Assembly (NCBI RefSeq): GCF_030816855.1
Contig: NZ_JAUSYK010000001.1
Coordinates: forward strand, 1,364,001 to 1,428,000
Direction: 5' to 3'
DNA: 64,000 nucleotides
Source: Arthrobacter sp. B3I4
Lineage (GTDB): Bacteria; Actinomycetota; Actinomycetes; Actinomycetales; Micrococcaceae
Shown here: positions 16,535-25,405 of the stretch, one piece after another
Layout: each line of letters starts with the position of its first letter
Numbering within the stretch: position 1 is the first letter of the stretch
Notes under the pieces: generated by a model
Told to the model about the DNA's origin: nothing
Databases searched by the model: none
Seen by the model: only the letters and a program-made list of their open reading frames with translations
Program-made: the position numbers and the translations under genes

Positions 16535-18647
16535 ATGACCACCACTGCAACAGCTCCGGAACCCACTGTGGGCACCGTCGAAATCGTTCCCAGCTTCGTC
16601 CGGAACTCGTGGTGGACACCCGACGCCGGTGCTGCCGCCGGCGCCGCCATGGTCCTGGACGCCAGCACCGGGGAGCTGCTGGCCAAGGTGAGCACCGAGG
16701 GTCTGGACCTGGCCGCCGTCGTCGATTACGGCCGCACCACCGGGCAGTCCGAACTGGGCAAGCTGACCTTCCACCAGCGTGCCCTCAAGCTCAAGGAACT
16801 GGCGCAGTATCTCAACGGCCGCCGCGAGGAGTTTTACGCGCTGTCCGCCCAGACGGGTGCCACCAAGGTCGACTCGCTGATCGACATCGACGGCGGCATC
16901 GGCGTGCTCTTCACCTTCGGCTCCAAGGGCCGGCGTGAACTGCCAAACTCGCAGGTCGTCGTGGACGGGCCGATGGAGGTGCTCTCCCGGGACGGCTCGT
17001 TTGCCGGCGAGCACATCTACACCCGGATTCCCGGCGTCGCCGTCCAGATCAACGCCTTCAACTTCCCGGTCTGGGGCATGCTCGAGAAGCTCGCCCCGGC
17101 CTTCATCGCCGGTGTGCCCACCATCGTCAAGCCCGCCACCCCGACCGGTTACGTCGCGGCCGCCGTCGTGAAGGCGATCGATGAATCCGGCATCCTGCCC
17201 GAGGGTTCGCTGCAGCTCGTCTCCGGCTCCGTCCGGACCCTGCTGGACCACCTCGACTACCGCGACCTCGTGGCCTTCACCGGCTCCGCCTCCACCGCCA
17301 ACACGCTCAAGTCGCACCCCAACGTTGTTACCGGCGGAGTCCGCTTCACCTCCGAAACCGACTCCCTCAACGCCGCGATCCTGGGCCCCGACGCCGTCAA
17401 GGGAACGCCGGAATTCGACGCTTTCATTAAGTCCCTCGTGACCGAGATGACCGCCAAGGCCGGCCAGAAATGCACGTCCATTCGCCGCGCCATCGTGCCG
17501 CAGGAGCTGGTGTCCGACGTCGTCGCTGCGGTGGGGGAGCGGATCAGGGAGCGGGTCGTCCTTGGTGACCCCCGCGCGGAGGGCGTCACCATGGGAGCTC
17601 TTGCCTCCCGGGAGCAGCTCGCCGATGTGCGCGCCGCCGTCCAGGCCATGCTCGACGCCGGTGGTGAACTCGCGTACGGCTCCCTCGATTCGCCGCAGGT
17701 CACCAGCGCGGACGGCAGCGTCGGCGTCGTCGAGGACGGCGCCTTCATGTCCCCCGTGCTGCTGAGCTGGGCCGACCCCGAAGCCGAGGAGGTCCACTCG
17801 CTGGAAGCCTTCGGCCCCGTCTCCTCGGTGATTGGCTACACGGACCTGGCTGACGCTGTCCGCCTCGCCGCCCGCGGCGGCGGGTCGCTGGTCGCCTCGG
17901 TCTGCACCAACGACGCCGACGTCGCCCGTGAACTTGTCACCGGCATCGCGGCGCACCACGGCCGGGTCCTCATGCTCAACCGCGAGGATGCCCGCAGTTC
18001 CACCGGGCACGGCTCCCCGGTGCCGCACCTGGTTCACGGCGGTCCGGGCCGGGCCGGCGGGGGCGAGGAACTGGGCGGCATCCGCTCAGTCATGCACCAC
18101 ATGCAGCGCACCGCCATCCAGGGCTCACCCAATATGCTGACGGCCGTCACCGGAGTTTGGCACACCGGCGCGGACCGCAACTTCACCCTAGAAACCGAGG
18201 GCCAGCACCCGTTCCGCAAGCCCCTGGCCACGCTGCACATCGGCGACGCGATCCGGTCGGACCTGCGGGAGGTCTCGCTGGAGGAGATCACCAGGTTCGC
18301 CAACTCCACCGGCGACACGTTCTACGCCCACACCAACCAGGAAGCGGCGGAAGCCAACCCGTTCTTCCCCGGCATCGTGGCGCACGGTTACCTGCTTTTG
18401 GCCTGGGGTGCCGGACTGTTCGTGGAACCCGCGCCGGGCCCGGTTCTGGCCAACTACGGCCTGGAGAACCTGCGCTTTATCACCCGCGGTCGCCGCCGGC
18501 GATTCCATCCGGGTCACCCTCACGGCCAAGAAGATCACCCCGCGCGAAACCGACGAGTACGGCGAGGTGGCCTGGGACGCCGTCCTGACCAATCAGAACG
18601 ACGAAATCGTGGCCACCTACGACGTCTTGACCCTCGTGGAGAAGTAA
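16535..18647 (+). pseudogene. paaZ: PaaZ: oxepin-CoA hydrolase / 3-oxo-5,6-dehydrosuberyl-CoA semialdehyde dehydrogenase, frameshifted
   Basis: About 704 codons from the ATG at 16535. Residues ~1-530 are an aldehyde dehydrogenase (FTGSASTANT, catalytic Cys in AGQKCTSIRR). Residues ~540-700 are a MaoC-like hydratase (GDTFYAHTN, FFPGIVAHGY). Together they open the oxepin-CoA ring and oxidise the aldehyde. One extra base near 18487-18489 shifts the frame: without it, NLRFITPVAAGDSIRV continues to VLTLVEK and the stop at 18645-18647. As written, the last ~50 residues are replaced by an Arg/His-rich tail ending at 18700. This is a real lesion or a sequencing error in a GC-rich stretch. Confidence 0.88.
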
Positions 18648-18674
18648 CCCGCCGGTCGTCTTACGGGCTGCGCG

Positions 18675-20051
18675 TTACTTGGGCTGCGCAGCCGAGTTGA
18701 GGACGTGGTTGCGGGCCCTAGCGGTGGCCGCGGCTATCATCCGCTCCAGCGGCCCGCGTCCCTTCGCTTTCTGCCAGACGACGGCGAACACGAGGGCGGC
18801 GGCCACCTGGAGACCCCAGGCCAGATACGGCTCATCTGCCAAAAATCCGGTGGCAAGGATCAACAGGTGCGCTGAGTACAGGGTCAGGGTCATGCTGCCT
18901 GCGGCTGCCAAGGGCGTCAAGAGACCGCCGACACCGCGGGCGGCCAGCAGCACGGCCCCAATGGCGGCCAGGGACGTTCCGATGGTGAGGAGAATATCCA
19001 GGGGCGTGGTGGAGTGCGGTGCCGCGATCGCCAGCCACCACCAGGAACTCGTCGGCAGGCTGGGGTCGGGACCCCAGATCAGCGCGTCGCTGATCGCCTC
19101 GTGCGAGAGCGAAGGGGTTGCATCCTCGATGGCCTTCAATCCGCCCAATGGGCCCAGCGCAAGAACTGAAAGCAGCCAGGCGGCTACAGCGAGGGCGGCC
19201 CCGCCGGCCAGCAGCCGACTCTGGGTCCGGACTGCCGTGAGGTCCAAGCGCCCCACGGCCAGGCCGGCGCAGATATACGCCATCCACGGCAGCGCCGGGT
19301 AGACGCCGGTGAGGAGCGTCTGGCTGAAAAACACGGCAGGATCGCCGAAGGCCGTGGCGAAGGTGGGGTCGTAGCCCGGCTCGGGAAGACGGTCTCGGAG
19401 GGCCTGCATCAAGACAGGGCCGACCAGAGCGAAGGCAAGGGCCGTTACGGCCACCTTGCCGGAGGAGAGCCCCAGCAAGGGGATTGCCAGAATGAACATC
19501 ACCCCGTAATAAGCCAAAATGATGTAGGCAGGCATATCGACATTCGCGATGGCTAGGCCGATCCCCAGGATCAGCACGCCGCGGACGGCAAGGGCAGCCC
19601 TGGCCGCGGTCAGGGTGAGTCCGCGCAGCGGACGGCGTCCACCGGAGCTGAAGGCCAGGGAGACGCCGGCCAGCACCGCGAAGAGTGCCGCGGATTTGCC
19701 GGCGAACAGCAACCAGCTCAGCGTAGGTTCGAACCGGTCGGTCCAGGCGGGCAGCAGGTGGATGCCCATCATCCCGATCAGCGCGATGCCACGGACGGCG
19801 TCCACACCTATGAGTCGCCGCTTGGCCTGAGTCCCGGCGGTTGCCCGGCCCACGGGATCTGTACCTGCCGGGGTACCGGGTTCCTGTCCAGAGGGCGCCT
19901 GTCCACTGGTAGCTCGTTCGTGCGTAGGCCGGTCACTGGGAGCCCGGTCATTGGGCCCTGACGCGGGCGGGGCCGGCGTGGCCGGTTCCGGAGCGGTGGG
20001 GTCCGGGGCGGATAATCCACTTCCAACGCCTGAGCGATCAGGTGCATCCAT
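18675..20051 (-). CDS. multi-span membrane protein, heparan-alpha-glucosaminide N-acetyltransferase-like (DUF1624/DUF418 type)
   Basis: 458 residues from the ATG at 20051, which has GGGGGAG upstream; a start at 20105 would add 18 Arg-rich residues. The first ~80 residues are a Pro/Ser/Thr-rich disordered segment. Then RRLIGVDAVRGIALIGMMGI marks the first span of the acyltransferase-like membrane family, followed by about ten spans. Relatives move acyl groups across the membrane onto sugars or envelope polymers; the acceptor here is unknown. Monocistronic; the stop lies 28 bases from the convergent paaZ stop. Confidence 0.82.
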   Translation of the reverse strand: MDAPDRSGVGSGLSAPDPTAPEPATPAPPASGPNDRAPSDRPTHERATSGQAPSGQEPGTPAGTDPVGRATAGTQAKRRLIGVDAVRGIALIGMMGIHLLPAWTDRFEPTLSWLLFAGKSAALFAVLAGVSLAFSSGGRRPLRGLTLTAARAALAVRGVLILGIGLAIANVDMPAYIILAYYGVMFILAIPLLGLSSGKVAVTALAFALVGPVLMQALRDRLPEPGYDPTFATAFGDPAVFFSQTLLTGVYPALPWMAYICAGLAVGRLDLTAVRTQSRLLAGGAALAVAAWLLSVLALGPLGGLKAIEDATPSLSHEAISDALIWGPDPSLPTSSWWWLAIAAPHSTTPLDILLTIGTSLAAIGAVLLAARGVGGLLTPLAAAGSMTLTLYSAHLLILATGFLADEPYLAWGLQVAAALVFAVVWQKAKGRGPLERMIAAATARARNHVLNSAAQPK

Positions 20052-20694
20052 AAAGCGTCTCCCCCGAAGATGGGACCTGCGCCTCGCGTGTAATAAGCGA
20101 CGCACGGCCCAGCAAACCAGTGTTTGCTATGCATCCTCTTTGGCGCACCTGTGGATTCGCTGTGGTGCCGCAGTTCGTTCGTGGCTACGGCCGGGCCGCG
20201 CCGTCGTTGCCCGGGACCGCCGCATAGCCGCGCCACCTGTTCTTGTCCGGTTCGGGCAGGTCTTCCCAAGGCAGGGCCGGCGGCATCCAGAGACCGGCCA
20301 GAGCGGTTGACCGTTCCTCATACAGCTTTCGGCCGGGATCGGTTGTCGCCCTGCCATGCCGTGCACGTTCGGGGTGTGTTTGAGTGACCGCCGCTTCGGG
20401 GCCCGGGCAAGGGATGGCGGGATTGGATTCCAGAACGCGCATTTTCTGTCCTCGACTCGGGTCGGTCCTGTTGGGGGCAGTTCAATCCTGGGGCGGGGGG
20501 CTGTGAGGCAGGCCGTGGCTTGCTGTGGCGCGGCTGTGCATCGGCCGCTGCGCGCTTGCGTCTGTAGTTGCTGATTCCGTTAGCGCCTACCGGCCTGGCG
20601 CGGGCGCCGGTGCGCCGGATTGCTGAGCGCTCTCACTGGGCAGGCTCCTTGTCTCCGGTTCCGGCGTAAAATTTCAAGGGTAGGAGGTGGCGAA
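20052..20694. other. 643-base interval with one small candidate gene
   Basis: Between the membrane acyltransferase-like gene and the VOC protein gene. The only supported content is the small minus-strand frame at 20185-20442. The rest (20443-20694) is GC-rich, with no recognisable gene, tRNA or repeat copy. GGAGGT at 20683-20688 is the strong ribosome binding site of the following VOC gene. Confidence 0.5.
20185..20442 (-). CDS. small hypothetical protein
   Basis: 85-residue frame on the minus strand. The ATG is preceded by GAGGAC at a correct distance, which supports translation. The N-terminal half is Pro/Arg-rich and low in structure. The C-terminal half (LYEERSTALAGL, PWEDLPEPDKNRWRGYA) looks like a folded helical motif with a Trp-containing WEDLPE signature seen in small actinobacterial proteins of unknown function. 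No function can be assigned. It may be spurious. Confidence 0.5.
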   Translation of the reverse strand: MRVLESNPAIPCPGPEAAVTQTHPERARHGRATTDPGRKLYEERSTALAGLWMPPALPWEDLPEPDKNRWRGYAAVPGNDGAARP

Positions 20695-21102
20695 ATGTCC
20701 CTAGTACTCAACAAAGCCACAACAGTCCTGCCGGTCGATGATGCGGCGCGTGCCCGGCATTTCTATGCGGACACACTGGGTCTCCCGCATCGTGGTGTGG
20801 CCGAGGACGGAAGCGAAATGTTCGGCTCAGAGGGCGGCCCTTTGCTGCAGCTGATGCCCGTGAAGGATGGAAAGCATTCGGAGCACACCACCCTGAGTTT
20901 TGAAGTCAGTGAAATTGAAAGCACGGTTCGGGAGATGGAAGCCCGGGGCGTCAGGTTCCAGGACTACGATCTCCCGGAGCTCAAAACCGAGAATCACATC
21001 TGCACAACGGACTCCGAGAAGTGCGCCTGGTTCATGGACACTGAGCACAACGTTCTCTGTGTGCACGAAAACCTCACCACGGCGGCCGATTACCAGCTCT
21101 GA
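20695..21102 (+). CDS. VOC superfamily (glyoxalase/dioxygenase-like) protein
   Basis: 135 residues. The ATG at 20695 follows AGGAGGTGG, an almost ideal ribosome binding site. The single beta-alpha-beta-beta-beta module pair is evident: VLPVDDAARARHFYADTLGL opens the first half and HTTLSFEVSEIESTVREMEA the second. A Glu/His pattern of metal ligands is plausible but not certain. Such proteins are lyases, dioxygenases, isomerases or resistance binders; the substrate is unknown. Followed by a strong bidirectional terminator. Confidence 0.85.
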   Translation: MSLVLNKATTVLPVDDAARARHFYADTLGLPHRGVAEDGSEMFGSEGGPLLQLMPVKDGKHSEHTTLSFEVSEIESTVREMEARGVRFQDYDLPELKTENHICTTDSEKCAWFMDTEHNVLCVHENLTTAADYQL

Positions 21103-21120
21103 TCCTCGACCGCCACAAAA

Positions 21121-21147
21121 ACAGCGCCCCCTGTTGGGGGCGCTGTT
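21121..21147. terminator. bidirectional intrinsic terminator
   Basis: Perfect 11-base stem ACAGCGCCCCC/GGGGGCGCTGT with a TGTT loop, preceded by a run of five A on the left and followed by TTT. It serves the VOC gene (plus) and the convergent small acidic protein gene (minus). Confidence 0.85.
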
Positions 21148-21216
21148 TCAGTTTGCGGTCGGAAGCCGCGCGGCCCGTCAGGACCTCGCGCGGCACCGTC
21201 GGGCTTCCGCAGCCGA

Positions 21217-21522
21217 TCAGGCCTCGGCGCCGCCGTGCAAGCCGTCGTCGCTACTGTCATCCTCGCGGCCGGTGCCGCGGCCGGACTCACTGCGGTCGGA
21301 GAGGTCCATGTTGCCGCGTGCCTCGTCCATGGTGGGGCCGCCGGCGGGAACGCTGTACGTCTCGGGGCGTATGCCGTGCGCCTGTTCCTCGATCAGGGCC
21401 TGCTCTTCACTGAAACGGATCACGTTTGCTTCGTCCCCGGCATCGCCGGGAATGTCCTCGCGAAGCTTCGATGGATCCGGAACGATGAATCCTGCGTCAG
21501 GTTCTTCCTTGGGGTGGCTCAT
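21217..21522 (-). CDS. small acidic hypothetical protein
   Basis: 101 residues from the ATG at 21522, chosen for its GGAAGGAAG ribosome binding site; the frame extends 21 codons further upstream. The protein is rich in Glu, Asp, Ser and Gly, has no hydrophobic span and is probably disordered (MSHPKEEPDAGFIVPDP at the start, a Ser/Asp/Gly-rich end). No domain is recognised. The terminator at 21121 lies downstream. Function unknown. The 299 bases upstream of it, to 21821, hold nothing recognisable. Confidence 0.65.
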   Translation of the reverse strand: MSHPKEEPDAGFIVPDPSKLREDIPGDAGDEANVIRFSEEQALIEEQAHGIRPETYSVPAGGPTMDEARGNMDLSDRSESGRGTGREDDSSDDGLHGGAEA

Positions 21523-21821
21523 GGTTCTTCCTTCCTCGCTGAGATGGCTTTCTACCACCGTAGTCCCGGGCGCCAGGAATACCAAGCACGCTTATTATTT
21601 CGTTTGGCGGGCGCTGGCTCGCGCGTGCTGGCCGTTGGACGTCTTCAGGCAGCCCTCATCCCGCGGCACGGCGACCGGCCCGGCTGGTTTGGCTGGAAAG
21701 TACGACGCCGTTCCGGGGGGACTTTGCCACGGAGGCGCCGACAGCCAGCAGCGATTGTCCGGGAGGGGTAGTCAATGTGCCCCCGGCCGGCCGGCCGCCC
21801 CGGGCCGCCCGGTGCCCGCAT

Positions 21822-22655
21822 TCAGGACCAGGGTGTGACGGGGCGGGGCTGCAAGGCGCCGTTGACCGTCAAGTCGACGCGTTCATTGAAGAAACTGATA
21901 AGGCCATGGATTTGGGCGGCGTCGCGGAACCGCCGGTCATAGCTCCACGCAATGTTGTCGCCCTGGTCCGAGCCGGTGTAGCTCCAGTACCGGGCCATGC
22001 CCTTGTACGGGCACACTGTCCGCTTCCGGCTCTCCTGCAGGAGGTCCAGCCTGACGTCCGACGGCGGCAGGTAATACCGGACGGGCAGCATGGTTTCGTA
22101 GAGAAGCTGCGCCGCCGTCGTGTGGGCCAGCGTCACGCCGTCCAGCGCGACCTCCACGTCCGCCGATGACGCGCGGACGTCCACCCGGTGAAACGGATCC
22201 CGGGGATGGCCGATGATTTCTTCATCATCCTCAAGCCATTGGAAGGCGGCGAAATCCAGTACCACGTAGCCGGCCAGGTCCGGGTCCTCAAGCCGGAAGG
22301 CGGCGCGGGGGACAGCGCCGGACGGCATTGCGACGTCGAACTCCTCCCCGGCGGCGGTATGCCCCGCGAAAGCCGTTCCGGGGTCCAGGAGTCCGGGGGA
22401 TCCTCCGGACCGGAGCCTGAAAGCGTGCTCCTCGACGGCAGCTGCCGGCAGCGCCGGCGGGACGAGTGCGGCCAGCAGGTCCTGCTCTGGCACGGCGTAA
22501 ACCGGGGTGACCCGCCGCGGCTCCCAGAGGAGGTAGGCGCTGCGCGTATCGACGACGGCGTTGCCGCTGAAGCTCGCGCGGACCCTCTTGGTTGTGGGCT
22601 CGTACCGCAGCTGGGGGAACGCGCCCGTCAGCAGCCGGGACAACTTGGTGGCCAT
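21822..22655 (-). CDS. DUF427 domain protein (tandem)
   Basis: 277 residues with two related halves. Each half has the DUF427 pattern of a nucleation strand pair and a Tyr/Trp-rich C-terminal block: YLLWEPRRVTPVYAVPE in the first half; TVCPYKGMARYWSY and NIAWSYDRR in the second. DUF427 proteins are small cytoplasmic beta-barrel-like proteins of unknown activity that are widespread in actinobacteria. The start at 22655 opens with MATKLSRLLTGAFPQLRYEP. It lies 66 bases from the TetR stop on the same strand. Confidence 0.82.
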   Translation of the reverse strand: MATKLSRLLTGAFPQLRYEPTTKRVRASFSGNAVVDTRSAYLLWEPRRVTPVYAVPEQDLLAALVPPALPAAAVEEHAFRLRSGGSPGLLDPGTAFAGHTAAGEEFDVAMPSGAVPRAAFRLEDPDLAGYVVLDFAAFQWLEDDEEIIGHPRDPFHRVDVRASSADVEVALDGVTLAHTTAAQLLYETMLPVRYYLPPSDVRLDLLQESRKRTVCPYKGMARYWSYTGSDQGDNIAWSYDRRFRDAAQIHGLISFFNERVDLTVNGALQPRPVTPWS

Positions 22656-22721
22656 CTATCCAGCGTGGCGCGGCGCACCGAGCGGGTCAATAGGTTCAAG
22701 AAGACGAGCCGGAAGAAGATC

Positions 22722-23321
22722 CTAGCGGGGGACGTGCAGGCCGTTGAACGCCATGGTGATCACGTCGTCGGCCAGTTTCTCAGGCGAGAGGGATCCGCCC
22801 GGTTTGTACCATTCGACGATTGAGTTGATGGTTCCGAACAGCAACCGGGTGACGGTGCGGGGGTCGATGTCCTGCCGCAGCGAACCTTCATCCCGGGCCG
22901 CCGAAATCAGGGCGGCGACCTTGTGGTCAAAGGTGCGACGCCGTTCCAAAGCGTTGCGTTCGATTTCGGTGTTGCCGCGCAGCCGGAGCAGCAGGGTGAC
23001 GAACGGGAGCCGCTCCACCAGGACCGAAATCGTTTCGCGGAGCACAAACTCCAGACGCGCGTCCGCCGACCCGTTCTTGGCTTCCGGGCGGTCCAGGACC
23101 GCTTCCAGGCCGCCGAGGGCCTCTTCCAGCGCCAGCTTGAGCAGGTCGCCCTTGGAAGGCACGTGGTGGTAGATCGCTGACTTGGAGATGCCGAGGTTCT
23201 CGGCAAGGATGCCCATGGACGTGGCGTCGTAGCCGTGGCGGTTGAAGACGTCGACAGCAATCAACAGGACCGACTGCTGGTCATAGCCGGGGCGGCCGCG
23301 CTTGGTGGTGGTGGTGGGCAT
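22722..23321 (-). CDS. TetR-family regulator of phenylacetate catabolism, PaaR-like
   Basis: 199 residues from the ATG at 23321 (MPTTTTKRGRPGYDQ); an upstream ATG at 23360 would overlap the presumed operator. The helix-turn-helix is GILAENLGISKSAIYHHV (~35-53), followed by a helical ligand domain matching the KstR2/PaaR subgroup. It lies downstream of the paaI-paaK pair on the same strand. The ACCG/CGGT-type palindromes before paaZ, paaA and the gene itself suggest that it represses the regulon and is relieved by phenylacetyl-CoA. The effector is inferred from the family. Confidence 0.82.
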   Translation of the reverse strand: MPTTTTKRGRPGYDQQSVLLIAVDVFNRHGYDATSMGILAENLGISKSAIYHHVPSKGDLLKLALEEALGGLEAVLDRPEAKNGSADARLEFVLRETISVLVERLPFVTLLLRLRGNTEIERNALERRRTFDHKVAALISAARDEGSLRQDIDPRTVTRLLFGTINSIVEWYKPGGSLSPEKLADDVITMAFNGLHVPR

Positions 23322-23335
23322 ACTCGCTAGTTTCT

Positions 23336-23349
23336 CATGAACGGTCGGT
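23336..23349. promoter_or_regulatory. PaaR-like half-site upstream of the TetR gene
   Basis: Read on the minus strand, ACCGACCGTTCATG keeps the left half and centre of ACCGNNCGNNCGGT and departs at three of ten fixed positions. It lies 15 bases before the TetR start, consistent with weak autoregulation. Confidence 0.4.
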
Positions 23350-23431
23350 CGGCCCGGCAAGAGCGGCCCGGCAGAAGCGCCCAGGAGGACGCGTCTGCCG
23401 GGCCGGCCAGCGCCGCGGGCGGCGGAACGGA

Positions 23432-24769
23432 TCAGGCCTTGGGGCGCAGGTCGTAGATGCGGCGCAGCTTGCCGTTGGAGCGCTCCAGGGAGCCGGGCTC
23501 GACGACGTCGACGCTGCAGGAGGAGCCGACGTGGATCTTGATCTGGTGCTGCAGCAACTTCGCCGCATTCGCGCTGCCCTCCGCCGTGACGGCGTCGCGG
23601 CGTTCGATCTTGACCGTCAGCTGGTCCATCCGCTGCCCCTCCGGGCGGGTGAGTTCCAACTGGAAGTGCGGGCTCAGCTCGGGAATCCGCAGCGCAATCT
23701 CCTCGATCTGGGAGGGGAACAGGTTCACGCCGCGCAGGATGATCATGTCGTCGCTGCGGCCGGTGATGCGTCCCATCCGGCGGTGCGCCGGTCGGGCGGT
23801 GCCGGGCAGCAGCCGGGTGAGGTCCTTGGTGCGGTACCGGATGATCGGCAGCGCTTCCTTGGTCAGCGAGGTGAAGACCAGCTCGCCGGGCTCGCCGTCG
23901 CCCAACACGACGGAGGTGTCGAACGGGTCAATGATCTCCGGGCGGAAGTGGTCCTCCCAGATGTGGCTGCCGTCCTGGGTTTCGACCGCTTCTCCGGCCA
24001 CGCCGGGGCCCATGACCTCGGAGAGGCCATAGATGTCGCAGGCCTTGAGGTTCATGGTGACCTCGAGCTCGTGCCGCATTTCCTCGGTCCAGGGCTCTGC
24101 ACCGAGCACTGCGTACTTCAGCGAGGTGGACGCCGGGTCGATGCCCTGCTTGATCATGGCATCGGCGATGGTGAGCAGATAGGTCGGCGTGGCCAGGATG
24201 GCGTCCGGTTCGAAGTCCTGGATGAGCTGAATCTGGCGTTCGGTCTGGCCGCCGGAGATCGGGATGACGGTGCAGCCCAGCGCCTCGGCCCCGGCGTGGG
24301 CCCCCATGCCGCCGGTGAACAGACCATAGCCGTAGGCGTTGTGGACCTTCATGCCGGGACGGACACCGGAGGCGCGCAGCGAGCGGGCCACCAGCTTGGC
24401 CCAGTCGGCGAGGTCCTGCTTGGTGTAGCCCACCACGGTGGCGCGGCCGGTGGTCCCGGAGCTGGCATGGATCCGGGCCACTTCCTGCTGCGGCACGGCG
24501 AACATGCCGAACGGGTACTCCAGCCGGAGGTCTTCCTTTGTGGTGTAGGGGAACTTCCCCAGGTCGGAGAGCTCGCGAAGGTCGGTGGGGTGGACCCCCG
24601 CCTCGTCGAACTTGCGCTTGTACAACGGGACACGGTCGTAGGCGTAGGCCACGGTGTGCTGGAGGCGGCTGAGCTGCAGGGCCTCGAGCTCGTCGCGGGA
24701 GATGGTTTCTTCGCGGTCCAGGACAGCGTCGCTGGGGGCGAGGGCAGATTCAGCGGTGGGGGTGGTCAT
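23432..24769 (-). CDS. paaK: phenylacetate-CoA ligase
   Basis: 445 residues, typical of PaaK. The P-loop of the adenylate-forming family is ASSGTTGRATVVGYT. LSEVMGPG and the C-terminal phrase DDMIILRGVNLFPSQIEE are highly characteristic of PaaK rather than other AMP-forming ligases. It converts phenylacetate, ATP and CoA to phenylacetyl-CoA, the first step of the pathway, in the cytoplasm. It lies 14 bases downstream of paaI on the same strand and upstream of the PaaR-like gene. Confidence 0.95.
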   Translation of the reverse strand: MTTPTAESALAPSDAVLDREETISRDELEALQLSRLQHTVAYAYDRVPLYKRKFDEAGVHPTDLRELSDLGKFPYTTKEDLRLEYPFGMFAVPQQEVARIHASSGTTGRATVVGYTKQDLADWAKLVARSLRASGVRPGMKVHNAYGYGLFTGGMGAHAGAEALGCTVIPISGGQTERQIQLIQDFEPDAILATPTYLLTIADAMIKQGIDPASTSLKYAVLGAEPWTEEMRHELEVTMNLKACDIYGLSEVMGPGVAGEAVETQDGSHIWEDHFRPEIIDPFDTSVVLGDGEPGELVFTSLTKEALPIIRYRTKDLTRLLPGTARPAHRRMGRITGRSDDMIILRGVNLFPSQIEEIALRIPELSPHFQLELTRPEGQRMDQLTVKIERRDAVTAEGSANAAKLLQHQIKIHVGSSCSVDVVEPGSLERSNGKLRRIYDLRPKA

Positions 24770-24783
24770 CGGGGTCCCTATTT

Positions 24784-25314
24784 CTATTTCTTGGAGATGG
24801 TGCGGCTGCGGCCGCGGAACTCGGCGACGAGTTCGCCAGGGGGGACATCGGCGGGGAGCCCGCCCGGGAGCGTGGGGGCGGGTGCGCCGGCGGGGGAGGC
24901 TGCGGGAGATGCCCCCGTGGCTTCCGTGGCGGCGGGGTCCGCCGCGTAGATCTGGATGTCGTACAGGCCGCTGCGGCCGGTGCTCGCGCGCCGGTTGGCG
25001 ACGGCGGTAAGGACCTGGCCCTGGAAGGCGGGCTTGATGAAGTTGATGTCGACGCCGGACGCCACGGTGATGCTGCCTTCGTCAGCCAGGCCCGGGTTGG
25101 CCGGGTTGCAGGCGAGAGCAAAGGCCGTGTCGCCGAAGGCGAAGATCATGCCGCCGTGCGCCATGCCAAAACCGTTGAGCATTTCCTGGCGGAGCGGCAT
25201 CCGGATGGTGGCATGGCCGTCGTCGAGCGCCAAGACCTCGATGCCCATCCACTCGGAGGCGTAGTCGTCTTTCAGGATGGGGTGGGTGTCCCCGGAAATC
25301 GTCAGTCCAGCCAT
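24784..25314 (-). CDS. paaI: hydroxyphenylacetyl-CoA thioesterase PaaI
   Basis: 176 residues of hotdog fold. MLNGFGMAHGGMIFAFGDTAFALACN is the family hallmark in spread form: the Asn/His/Gly of NGFGMAHGG and the catalytic Asp of FGDTAFALA. It hydrolyses ring-hydroxylated phenylacetyl-CoA and related dead-end esters, releasing CoA. A ~35-residue Ala/Pro/Gly-rich insert separates YDIQIYA from the final strand GELVAEFRGRSRTI, which is unusual since E. coli PaaI is ~140 residues. Cotranscribed with paaK; a palindrome lies just upstream. Confidence 0.92.
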   Translation of the reverse strand: MAGLTISGDTHPILKDDYASEWMGIEVLALDDGHATIRMPLRQEMLNGFGMAHGGMIFAFGDTAFALACNPANPGLADEGSITVASGVDINFIKPAFQGQVLTAVANRRASTGRSGLYDIQIYAADPAATEATGASPAASPAGAPAPTLPGGLPADVPPGELVAEFRGRSRTISKK

Positions 25315-25336
25315 GCGTCATTGCCTCCAGCTTTAT

Positions 25337-25358
25337 TTACCGAATGTTCATTAGGTAA
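25337..25358. promoter_or_regulatory. palindromic operator upstream of paaI-paaK
   Basis: TTACCGAATG and CATTAGGTAA form an inverted repeat (9 of 10 pairs) around a TT centre, 23 bases before the paaI start. The ACCGAATG half resembles the paaZ operator half ACCGAACG, so the PaaR-like TetR or a related acyl-CoA-sensing TetR is the likely binder. It also lies upstream of pta, which reads the other way. Confidence 0.55.
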
Positions 25359-25405
25359 TCCCATCCAGGTGCCCGCTGTCAAGGGGTGTAAGTATGCTGG
25401 GACAC

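Noticed and set aside
16529..18037. 502-residue minus-strand frame
   Set aside because: Antisense shadow of paaZ.
20622..20635. AGCGCT-core site before the VOC gene as a CebR operator
   Set aside because: Only about 10 of 14 bases match and the gene has no link to beta-glucosides.
23531..24949. 472-residue plus-strand frame
   Set aside because: Antisense shadow of paaK and paaI.
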